A stretch of DNA of 64,000 nucleotides, taken from contig CAVRWL010000003.1 of assembly GCA_963724945.1 (NCBI GenBank), positions 620,001 to 684,000 on the forward strand, written 5' to 3'. The stretch is from Hyphomicrobium_A sp963724945. Its GTDB lineage: Bacteria > Pseudomonadota > Alphaproteobacteria > Rhizobiales > Hyphomicrobiaceae. The notes beneath the pieces were generated by a model, which ran no database searches, had not been told where the DNA came from, and saw only the letters and a program-made list of their open reading frames with translations. A program made the translations under genes and the position numbers. Shown piece by piece: positions 53,146-61,048 of this stretch (position 1 is the stretch's first letter; every line of letters starts with the position of its first letter).

Positions 53146-53636
53146 CTTGGTTGCGCGCGATGCGCAGCAATCTTATCCCCGGCGGACCAGACTGGCTCCA
53201 TACTCCCCTCACCCCTGTCCATCATGGGACGCATCAGCTGAGCGGCTTTGCGGGGCGGGGGCGGTGCCCGGTTGAGGCTTACGTCCGTACCGTCGCGGGC
53301 GTCTGACGCGGAGCTTAGCTCAGCTCCAGATTCCGGGGCCGCGGATCGAGGCTGTGCAGGCTTGGCAACAGACTGCACGGACGCCCGTCGCGCAGCGGCG
53401 CTTCTCCGCAAGGAAGCGCAGCAGCTCTAGGTTCTGGACGCGTGAGGCTCGGGCGAAGCGCCCCGGGCCGGACCGATGAGCCCGCTGACGATGTGACCGC
53501 ACCCTCGGCACGGTACGCAACCGGCGCGGGCGCCGAAGGCTGCCCGTTTGTCGCGACAGGATCGCAGCGCTTCGGCGCCCGCGCTCCCTCCGCTCTTTGC
53601 AAAACCCCGGGTGGCAACGCCGCGGGGCGTAAGGTG
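53146..53636. other. Region without a supported gene, read through by the frameshifted traB-like ORF
   Basis: If the traB-like stop at 53637 is restored, this 490-base stretch holds no gene. The uncorrected ORF continues through it to 53320 with an Arg-rich, non-family translation. A weak hairpin with CCCCG/CGGGG arms and TTTT on the minus strand (about 53602-53630) could be the traB-like terminator. Confidence 0.45.
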
Positions 53637-54663
53637 CTATTCGATCGGGCGTGACGGTGTAGCCGTCCTTGCGCAGGAGCGCGACCATCCCCTGCGGTCC
53701 CGACAGGTGCAGCGCCCCGATGGCGATGAAGAGGCCGCCCTTCTCGAGCATCGGCTCGGCGGCCGCCCGCATCCGCGCGTTGCGATCGACGAGGAGCTTC
53801 TGCTGGTAGCCGGCGAAGGCGTCGTCGCCGATGCCCATCTGCCGCGCGAGCGCGATCTGGAAGGGCATCGCCGCGCCGATATTGTGGTGGAGATACATCT
53901 GCACCAGCGTTTCCATCAGGTCGTTGGTGCGGTTGGCGAATTTGAGGCTCACGCGCAGCATCTCGAGCTGCTGGGTCTCAGGGACGGCGGCGAGCGCCTG
54001 CAGCTGCTCGGGGATCGTCTCGAGGCCGACGACCTGCATCCCGCGCGCCTTGCCGATCTCGGCGATCTTCATGTCGAGCACAGGGGCTCCCTGCTGCACC
54101 TTGGCGCGCTCGCAGTCGGAGACCGACATGATCATGGTGACGATCCAGGGCTTGAACAGCGCCGCGAGATCGGCCGGCATGCCCGAGCGGATGATGATCT
54201 CCTTGACCGTGTCGTACTCGGAGCTCGAGAGCTGGTGGTCGAGTCGGCGCCCGTCGGTGTACATGACGAGCGGTGCGGACTTGGCAAGCACGGAGGCCGT
54301 GCCCTGCTGGTTGAGGTCGGAGACCTCGAGCGCGATCGTGTTGGAGGCCTCGATCGCGTGCTCCACGGCAGGCGACAGGTGCGTGACGCGCTCGTCGGTC
54401 AGGTGGACGGTGCCGAACAGATAGGACGCAGGGATGCCGTCGCGCTCGATCTTCCACAACAGGGCGTCCGAGTTCTGGGTGGCCGCGGCTTGCGCCATGA
54501 TCGAGCGATAGAGCTCGGGATCCTTCGCGCGCGTCTCGGCGAGGATGTCGACGCCCTTGCACTTGTCCGCGGGCGCGTCGGCGGCGAAGGCGGCGGAAGC
54601 GGAGAGAAGCGCGGCGAGCGGCAGTGCCGCCGCGGCGATGTGGTAGGCAAAGCGGAAACGCAT
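53637..54663 (-). CDS. TraB/GumN family protein (stop codon lost by one base)
   Basis: An exported protein of the TraB/GumN family. A signal peptide (to FAADAPADKC) is followed by LLWKIERDGIPASYLFGTVHL with the GTVHL motif, the second conserved region in RSGMPADLAALFKPWIV, and the closing motif KGGLFIAIGALHLSGPQG. The natural end appears to be GYTVTPIE plus TAG: deleting one base from the GGG (minus-strand CCC) at 53647-53649 gives this exactly, for a 341-aa protein. Uncorrected, the frame runs to 53320 and adds about 100 Arg-rich residues. The function (possibly a metalloprotease, by relation to Tiki proteins) is unproven. Confidence 0.85.
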
Positions 54664-54790
54664 TGAGACGACGTCTGACCCCCATGCGGATTGGCGATAG
54701 GCTCGCTTCAGCAGGGCGAACGGGCCAAGAATAGGGGCAAAATTACGTCAAGGTTTCCGCAAATTGCTAACTAGTTGAATTTGCAACATA

Positions 54791-55753
54791 TCAGGAACGG
54801 GGGTGCGCTGCGTCATAAACGACGAGCAGCCGCTCGCGGTCCACTTCCGTATAGGCCTGGGTGGTCGAAAGGGAGGCGTGGCCCAACAGCTCCTGGATCT
54901 GGCGCAGGTCGGCGCCGGCCGACAACAGGTGCGTCGCAAAGGAGTGCCGCAGCGCGTGCGGCGTCGCCGTTTCCGGTAGCCCCAGGTGCGCGCGCAGGCG
55001 CTCCATGGCGAGCTGGATGATGCGCGGCGACAGCGGCCCGCCCTTGGCGCCGCGAAACAGCGCCTCCTCGGGCGCGAGCGGATAAGGGCAAAGCGCCATA
55101 TAGCGCTCGATGCCCGCACGTACGATCGGCAGCACCGGGACGAGCCGCTCCTTGCCGCCTTTGCCTTTGATGCGGAGCACGTCGCGGTCGCCGACGGGCG
55201 CGTCCCGCGCCGCGAGCGCTAAGGCCTCCGCGATGCGCAGGCCCGAGCCGTAGAGAAGGAGCATGACGGCTGCATCGCGCGCGAGCGTCCAGTCGAGCGC
55301 GGCGCCCGGTCCCGCCTCGACCACGACGGCGGCCTTCGCCACCGTGAGCGGCTTTGGCACCGAGTGCGGCACCTTCGGCGACGTGATCTGCTCGATCGCC
55401 CGGTTCTTGATGCGCCCTTGCGTCTCGAGCCAGCGCAAGAGCTGGCGCAGGGCAGACAGCGTGCGCGCCAGCGAGCGGCTGACCGCGCCCGAGCGGCGGC
55501 GCGAGGCAAGGAAGCCGCGGAAGGTCTTGGGCTCGAGCCGGTCGAGATCGGCGAGGCAGGGCGCATAGCCGATCTGGCCCCTGAGGAAGGTCAGGAACTG
55601 GCGCACGTCGCGCTCATAGGCTTGAAGCGTTAGCTTCGCGTGGCCGCGCTCGTGGCGCAGATGCGAAAGCCAATCGCGCAAAGCCTCGTCGAGGTCTAGG
55701 CTCAACGGGAGCTGCGGAGGGGGCTGCGGGCTGTCGGGCTGGGTCTTCGGCAC
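54791..55753 (-). CDS. xerC: Tyrosine recombinase XerC
   Basis: A 320-aa site-specific recombinase that resolves chromosome dimers at dif with XerD. An N-terminal SAM-like core-binding domain (ALRDWLSHLRHERGHAKLTL) precedes the catalytic domain with the Arg in LLYGSGLRIAEAL, the Lys in IKGKGGKERLVPV, HALRHSFATHLL (His and Arg) and LGHASLSTTQAYT with the nucleophilic Tyr. Length and the RHERGHAKLTLQAYERD start suit XerC rather than a mobile-element integrase. The start is GTG at 55753. It diverges from the nfeD-type gene. Confidence 0.93.
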   Translation of the reverse strand: MPKTQPDSPQPPPQLPLSLDLDEALRDWLSHLRHERGHAKLTLQAYERDVRQFLTFLRGQIGYAPCLADLDRLEPKTFRGFLASRRRSGAVSRSLARTLSALRQLLRWLETQGRIKNRAIEQITSPKVPHSVPKPLTVAKAAVVVEAGPGAALDWTLARDAAVMLLLYGSGLRIAEALALAARDAPVGDRDVLRIKGKGGKERLVPVLPIVRAGIERYMALCPYPLAPEEALFRGAKGGPLSPRIIQLAMERLRAHLGLPETATPHALRHSFATHLLSAGADLRQIQELLGHASLSTTQAYTEVDRERLLVVYDAAHPRS

Positions 55754-55857
55754 GGCGTTTTGACTCGGGTCTGGCGACGCGCAAGGCTCACGCCCTCATG
55801 GTTACCCAATTCTTAAGCTACGTGGCTTTGGCGCCTGCATTTCGAAGATGAAGCGCA

Positions 55858-57279
55858 ATGTCTAAGGTGTCTGGGATGGCTCGTGATTGCAGCGGCCGGC
55901 GCTTTCCGGCAACCAGCCTCGTTGCCCGCATATGCCTTGTCGCAATCGCCGCGACGGGGCTCGTGGGCGCGGCGGCCTACGGCCAGGCGCCGAGCCCCAA
56001 GGCGCAGAACAGCGTCGCGCTGCTCGTCGATCTCGACGGCGCCGTCGGCCCGGCAAGCGCGCGTCATGTCACACGAGCGATCCGCGAGGCGCAAGCGGAC
56101 CGCGCAATCGAGCTCATCATCCTGCGCATGAACACGCCGGGCGGCCTCGTCACCAGCATGCGCGAGATGATCGCGGGGATCATCGCCTCGCGCGTGCCGG
56201 TCATCGGCTACGTGGCGCCATCGGGCGCGCGGGCGGCGAGTGCCGGCACCTACATCCTTTATGCGACCAACGTCGCGGCTATGGCGCCGGGCACCAATAT
56301 CGGCGCGGCGACGCCCATCTCGCTCGGGGGATTGCCGGGTCTGCCGTCCGCTACGCCGAATGAGAAGGAGAAGGGCGGGGCGAGCGACGAGGACACGGAA
56401 AAGAGGAAGGTCTTGAACGACTCGGTCGCTTTCATCCGCAGCCTCGCCGAGCTGCGCGGGCGCAACGTCAAATGGGCGGAGGAGGCGGTGCGCAACGCGG
56501 TCAGCGTCTCGGCGAGCGAGGCCTTGAAGCTCGGCGTCATCGACCTCGTGGCAGACGACGTCGACGGGCTCCTGCAGGCGCTCGATGGACGCAAGGTCAA
56601 AATCGGCAAGACCGAGCAGACGCTCGCCACCAAGGGCCTGACGGTGAGGACGGCCGCGCCCGACACGCTGACGGAGATCCTGGAGGTCATCACCGATCCC
56701 AATATCGCGTTGATCCTGATGATGATCGGCATCTACGGCCTCATCTTCGAGTTCTTCGCTGCACCCGGCACTTTCGGTCCGGGCGTCATCGGCGCTCTCT
56801 GCCTCGTGCTCGGTCTCTACGCGCTCAACCAATTGCCCTTCAACTACGCGGGCCTGGCGCTGTTGCTGATCGGGGTCGTGTGCATGATCCTCGAGGCCTT
56901 CACGCCGTCATTCGGCGTATTGGGCATCGGCGGCCTCATAGCCTTCGTGCTCGGGGCCGCGTTCCTGTTCGACACCGACGTGCCGGGCTTCCAACTGTCG
57001 TGGACGGTGATCGCCGCCACGGCGCTGACAAGCGGCCTCATGCTGTCGGTCCTGCTCGGCTACGTCTGGCGCACCATGCGCCGGCCGCTGGCCGGCGGCG
57101 AGATGGGCCTCATCGGGCGCACCGCCACGGTGCAGGACTGGGCGGGGACGAGCGGGCACGTGTTCGTCCACGGCGAGCGCTGGTCCGCGCGCTCGCAGCA
57201 AGAGCTCAGTGAAGGCCAGTCGGTGCGCGTCCTGCGCCTCGACGGGCTGACGCTCATCGTGACCCCCGGCGCAACCTGA
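55858..57279 (+). CDS. NfeD family membrane serine protease (ClpP-like)
   Basis: A 473-aa NfeD1b protein. A signal or anchor segment is followed by a ClpP-class protease domain with MNTPGGLVTSMREMIAGI and the serine nucleophile in PSGARAASAGTYI and Lys in the later RSLAELRGRNVKWAEEAV. About four or five membrane helices and a C-terminal OB-like NfeD domain (MGLIGRTATVQDWAGTSG) follow. These cleave stomatins; the next gene encodes a slipin, the known partner pair. The start is ATG 55858 (or 55876). Confidence 0.9.
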   Translation: MSKVSGMARDCSGRRFPATSLVARICLVAIAATGLVGAAAYGQAPSPKAQNSVALLVDLDGAVGPASARHVTRAIREAQADRAIELIILRMNTPGGLVTSMREMIAGIIASRVPVIGYVAPSGARAASAGTYILYATNVAAMAPGTNIGAATPISLGGLPGLPSATPNEKEKGGASDEDTEKRKVLNDSVAFIRSLAELRGRNVKWAEEAVRNAVSVSASEALKLGVIDLVADDVDGLLQALDGRKVKIGKTEQTLATKGLTVRTAAPDTLTEILEVITDPNIALILMMIGIYGLIFEFFAAPGTFGPGVIGALCLVLGLYALNQLPFNYAGLALLLIGVVCMILEAFTPSFGVLGIGGLIAFVLGAAFLFDTDVPGFQLSWTVIAATALTSGLMLSVLLGYVWRTMRRPLAGGEMGLIGRTATVQDWAGTSGHVFVHGERWSARSQQELSEGQSVRVLRLDGLTLIVTPGAT

Positions 57280-57320
57280 GGAGCCTCTCAGCAAGCGCAG
57301 CACCAAGGAGTGTGAGACCC

Positions 57321-58073
57321 ATGTCGATAGATATCAATCTTGCGATCCTGATCATTCTCGCGTTCGCCGCGCTCTACGTGGTGGCGCAGGCGATCTGGAT
57401 CTTCCGCGAGTACGAGCGCGGCGTCGTCTTCACGCTCGGGCGCTACACCAAGACCATCGGCCCGGGGCTGGTGTTCGTCATCCCCATAATCCAGCAGGTG
57501 GTGCGCGTGGACTTGCGCATGAAGGTCGAGAACGTGCCGCCGCAAGACGTCATCTCGCGCGACAACGTCTCGGTGAAGGTCAGCGCGGTGCTCTATTTCC
57601 GCGTTGTCGATCCGTCACGCGCGACGATCAACATCCAGGACTTCATGACGGCGACGAGCCAGCTCGCGCAGACGACGCTGCGTTCCGTGCTCGGTAAGCA
57701 CGAGCTCGACGAGATGCTGTCCGAGCGCGAGAAGCTCAACGCCGACATTCAGACCGTCCTCGACCAGCATACCGATCCCTGGGGCATCAAGGTCGCCAAC
57801 GTCGAGATCAAGGACATCGACATCGCCGCGAGCATGGTGACCGCGATCGCGCGCCAGGCCGAGGCCGAGCGCTACCGGCGGGCGAAGATCATCAACGCGG
57901 AGGGCGAGCAGCAGGCGGCGCAGAAGCTGATCGAGGCCGGCAAGATCCTGGCGCAGCAACCCAACGCCATGATCCTGCGCTACTTCGGGGCCTTGCACGA
58001 CGTCGCCGGCAACCGCACCAACACAATCGTGTTCCCGATCCCGATGGACCTGCTGGGCGCGCTGAAGTCTTAG
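57321..58073 (+). CDS. Slipin (stomatin/prohibitin family, SPFH)
   Basis: A 250-aa membrane-organising protein. A short N-terminal membrane segment (NLAILIILAFAALYVVAQAI) is followed by the SPFH domain (REYERGVVFTLGRYTKTIGPG, VPPQDVISRDNVSVKVSAVL) and a coiled-coil part (ARQAEAERYRRAKIINAEGE), with a conserved C-terminal GALHDVAGNRTNTIVFPIP. ATG 57321 has AAGGAG about ten bases upstream. It follows the nfeD-type gene by 41 bases, the usual pairing. Confidence 0.93.
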   Translation: MSIDINLAILIILAFAALYVVAQAIWIFREYERGVVFTLGRYTKTIGPGLVFVIPIIQQVVRVDLRMKVENVPPQDVISRDNVSVKVSAVLYFRVVDPSRATINIQDFMTATSQLAQTTLRSVLGKHELDEMLSEREKLNADIQTVLDQHTDPWGIKVANVEIKDIDIAASMVTAIARQAEAERYRRAKIINAEGEQQAAQKLIEAGKILAQQPNAMILRYFGALHDVAGNRTNTIVFPIPMDLLGALKS

Positions 58074-58167
58074 GGGAGCAACGGCCGCTCTTGAGTTATG
58101 AGACGATAGGCGCGAATGCTGCCGGCCGCATCGGGCCATATCCGGGTGCGCGTGCAGGGGACAAACT

Positions 58168-59219
58168 TCACCGCCCCTTGCAAATCGGCGTTGGCCGCGG
58201 CGGCGGTTCCGGATGATCCTTCTTGTATTGAGCGAGGATCGGCTCGAGGGTTTCTTTCGGCCAAAATTTCGGGATGCGGATTTCTTTCAAGCAGGAGGCG
58301 TTCCAATATAATCCGGCGCGCGACGGCGACCGGCGGGCCTTCACCGCTCGCGCGACGGCGTCGATGTCGGCGGATTCAGGATAAATGTAAAGCGTCGTCG
58401 GCTTGTCCTTCAGCATCGGGATGATTTGCCCGGCGTCCGACGGCGACCAACTGGTGCAGCCGTTGCTGCGCCCGTCGGTGTAATTCTCCAGCTTTCCAAA
58501 CGGAACGTACCCGTCTTGGTTCGCATACGGGCTCGCCGGATTTTTTCGAAGACATACGCCCCTCAACAATACGGCCGGATGCCCGCCGATCTCGCGCTGT
58601 CTGGCGTTTGCGGCGTCGCCTTCGCCGTCAAACTGCACGAACGAGCGTATCAAAGCCGCGTCTTTTCCCCTTGAGACGCGATAATAGCCTTTGAAAGACG
58701 TGATCTCCTCGGCCGTCACATAGGCCCCGCCGGTCGTCAGCCTGGAATCCATCGCATTGCTGAAGTTCTTTGCGCACCGTCTTCCGTTTGCGAAATTCGC
58801 GATGCCTCGCAAATGGCGGCCGCCGCCGTGACCCGCCGAAATCGCGCGAAACGACCGATCGGCTTCGCAGATGACGTAAAACCGGCGCCCCAAATCTGCC
58901 ATGGCCCAAATCGCTGGGGCGGGTTGCGTCCATGGCGAGGTAGCAGGGATTTTTGACCGCGCCTTCGCTCACTTTTCGCAGGTAAAGCGCGCGCGCCCTC
59001 TGCAAAACCACTGGTGCGATTTGACCTTCGCCTTGCGCCGACATGGGCCCGCAGCCAAGCCGGAACGTCCGACGGTTGCTCCGCGGCAAAAGATCGGGGT
59101 GCGCCCGACAAGGCGATGATGCTGATGAGGCTGACGATATTGACGATATCCGGAAGGAGCGATCTTAGCTGCAACGGATCAAGTCTCCTGTCGAAGCATT
59201 TTGCACGCCGGCTTGGCAT
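58168..59219 (-). pseudogene. Murein L,D-transpeptidase-like (YkuD_2) exported protein, two frameshifts
   Basis: Three frames together give one protein of about 349 aa. The first carries a signal segment (VNIVSLISIIALSGAPRSFA) and DVPAWLRAHVGA; the second continues GEGQIAPVVLQRARALYLRK and NPCYLAMDATRPSDLG; the third has RRFYVICEADRSFRAISAG and the catalytic region with GGAYVTAEEITSFKGYYRVS and the active-site Cys in DGRSNGCTSWS. The joins need one base removed from TT at 59033-59034 and one from CCCC at 58888-58891. It resembles the YkuD_2 family, which crosslinks or modifies peptidoglycan. Probably intact in the organism. Confidence 0.7.
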
Positions 59220-59387
59220 AGGTCGCTTGAGGTAAAAGCACCATACGGCGCATGCGAGTTCAAGCCTCGCGGCGCGCGAGGGTTCAACCGTGGGCTTCCT
59301 GCGAGGCCGCGAACTGGATTTGACCCCGCAGATGCGAATTGAACGCGATCACGAGGCGTCGGTGGCAGTCGCGCCCACTATGCAGGC

Positions 59388-59726
59388 CTACTCCGCGTCG
59401 TCGGGCAGCGGCGGTTCCCCGGCCGCACGCAGGCGCGCTTCCAGCGCGTCGATGCGGTCCAAGAGCTGCAGCGCCAGCGCGATACCCGGCAGGTTGACGC
59501 CCAAGTCGCGCTGCAAGCGCTGCGCCTTGCCGGACGCGCACCACGCTCGTTGCGGAGAAGCGCCATTGGGGTCCGCCCGGCCCAGCGGCTCGATGACGCC
59601 CTCCTCGATCAGCTCCATCACCCATTCGGCGTGCACGCGGCAGGTGCGGGTCAAATCGGCGAGCGTGACCTCCTCGGTCTCCTCGAGGATATGGACATTC
59701 GGCGATTGCGGGCTCTTGGTCGGCAT
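59388..59726 (-). CDS. cbpM: Chaperone modulator CbpM (two compensating indels suspected)
   Basis: A MerR-like small protein that binds and inhibits the J-domain protein CbpA. The N-terminal VTLADLTRTCRVHAEWVMEL and the C-terminal LQRDLGVNLPGIALALQLLD are typical. The stretch between, however, reads as nonsense (GASPQRAWCASG) while a different frame spells the expected WRFSATSVVRVR. One base too few in GGGG at 59568-59571 and one too many in CC at 59530-59531 would explain this and restore the family sequence. It follows cbpA by three bases. Confidence 0.85.
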   Translation of the reverse strand: MPTKSPQSPNVHILEETEEVTLADLTRTCRVHAEWVMELIEEGVIEPLGRADPNGASPQRAWCASGKAQRLQRDLGVNLPGIALALQLLDRIDALEARLRAAGEPPLPDDAE

Positions 59727-59729
59727 CGC

Positions 59730-60701
59730 TTATACTCCCATCCCGGCGCGCGGATTGAAGGACAGCTCGCGCTCCATCTGCTGATAGAGCTCCTTGGCCT
59801 TGTCCGAGGTCGCCGGCGGCAGCACGATCTTTAGCACGGCGTGCAGATCGCCCGGCGGCTTGCCCGGAATCCCGCGGCCCTTGAGGCGCATGGTGCGCTC
59901 CTTGGTGGAGCCTGCCGGGATCTTGAGCATGACCGCGCCCGCGGGCGTCGGTGCCTTGACGGACGCCCCGAGTGCGGCCTCCCACGGCGCAATCGGCAGA
60001 TCGACGTAGACGTCGCGGCCGTCGACGCGGAAGACGGGATCGGGCGCGAAGCGCACCTCGAGATAAAGGTCGCCCGGCGGGCCCTTGCCGATGCCGGGCG
60101 CGCCTTGGCCGGCGAGGCGGATGTGCTGGCCCTCGCGCACGCCCTTGGGGATCGTCACGTTGAGCGTGCGGTCCTTGACGACGACGTGGCCCTGCGGGTC
60201 GACCTCGGGCATGCGCAAGGTGATCGCGCGCTTGGCGCCCGAATAGGCGTCGCGCAAGTCGATCTCGATCTTGGCGTGATGGTCCTGCCCTTGCGCGTTG
60301 AACTCGCGATGGCCGCCGAAGCCTGCACCGGCAAAGCCGCCGCCGCCGCGCCCGCCCCGCATGCCGCCGAACATCTGCTCGAAGAAATCTGAGAACTGCG
60401 AGGCGTCCGCGTTCGTGTAGCCGCCGCCCGAGAACTCGAAGCCCGTATCCCAGTTGGGCGGTGGGCGGAACTCCTGGCCCTGCTTCCAGTTGGCGCCGAG
60501 CTGGTCGTAGGCCGCGCGCTTCTCGGGATCCTTCAAGACCTCGTAGGCCTCGCCCGCGTCCTTGAACTTCGCTTCCGCACCCGCCTCCTTGTTGACGTCG
60601 GGGTGGTACGTGCGCGCCATCTTGCGGTAGGCGCGCTTGATCTCGTCCTGGGTGGCGCCTCTCTCGACGCCGAGGATCTTGTAGTAATCCTTATATTCCA
60701 T
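59730..60701 (-). CDS. cbpA: Curved DNA-binding protein CbpA / DnaJ family co-chaperone
   Basis: A 323-aa J-domain co-chaperone of DnaK. The J domain (residues 1-67) has the HPD motif in ARTYHPDVNKEAGAEAKFK, followed by a Gly/Phe linker (GGMRGGRGGGGFAGAGFGG) and two DnaJ C-terminal beta domains without a zinc finger, the CbpA layout. ATG 60701 (MEYKDYYKILGV) is preferred to ATG 60713. It is the first gene of the cbpA-cbpM operon and diverges from priA. Confidence 0.93.
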   Translation of the reverse strand: MEYKDYYKILGVERGATQDEIKRAYRKMARTYHPDVNKEAGAEAKFKDAGEAYEVLKDPEKRAAYDQLGANWKQGQEFRPPPNWDTGFEFSGGGYTNADASQFSDFFEQMFGGMRGGRGGGGFAGAGFGGHREFNAQGQDHHAKIEIDLRDAYSGAKRAITLRMPEVDPQGHVVVKDRTLNVTIPKGVREGQHIRLAGQGAPGIGKGPPGDLYLEVRFAPDPVFRVDGRDVYVDLPIAPWEAALGASVKAPTPAGAVMLKIPAGSTKERTMRLKGRGIPGKPPGDLHAVLKIVLPPATSDKAKELYQQMERELSFNPRAGMGV

Positions 60702-60770
60702 GGGGCGAGGCATCCCTAGGGTTTGCAGCGGAGAGCCTAGCGGCGAGCTGCTCGTTCCCGGTTAATCCTT

Positions 60771-60844
60771 AGTGTCCCGCTTCCGAAGCTCGCCAGAGTT
60801 CGCTGATGGGCGCATGAGTGAGCTTCGGAAGCATAAGGGACACT
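60771..60844. repeat. Palindromic element 1 in the cbpA-priA gap
   Basis: AGTGTCCC GCTTCCGAAGCTC (60771-60791) pairs with GAGCTTCGGAAGC (60820-60832) and GGGACACT (60837-60844), with a four-base bulge. The 74-base element lies upstream of both divergent genes. Confidence 0.75.
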
Positions 60845-60859
60845 AGAATCATAGAGTTG

Positions 60860-60936
60860 CTAGTGTGATTCAGATCGAGAAATTCGCATTAGAGCCGTGC
60901 CGGGAGCAGGGGCGAATTTCTCGATCATCACACTAG
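60860..60936. repeat. Palindromic element 2 in the cbpA-priA gap
   Basis: CTAGTGTGAT (60860-60869) and GATCGAGAAATTCGC (60873-60887) pair with GCGAATTTCTCGATC (60912-60926) and ATCACACTAG (60927-60936), with a three-base bulge. Its ends (CTAGTGT / ACACTAG) match those of element 1 (AGTGT / ACACTAG), so the two belong to one repeat family. Confidence 0.75.
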
Positions 60937-61048
60937 TATCGGCAAGCAATATCTGCACGCGCCGCGGCAAAGGAAAGGGGTGCCCTCGCCTCGCCGCAGC
61001 GGGCGGCTAGCCTGCCGGCGTCGATTCGTTCAGATAGCTTCGAGGCTC

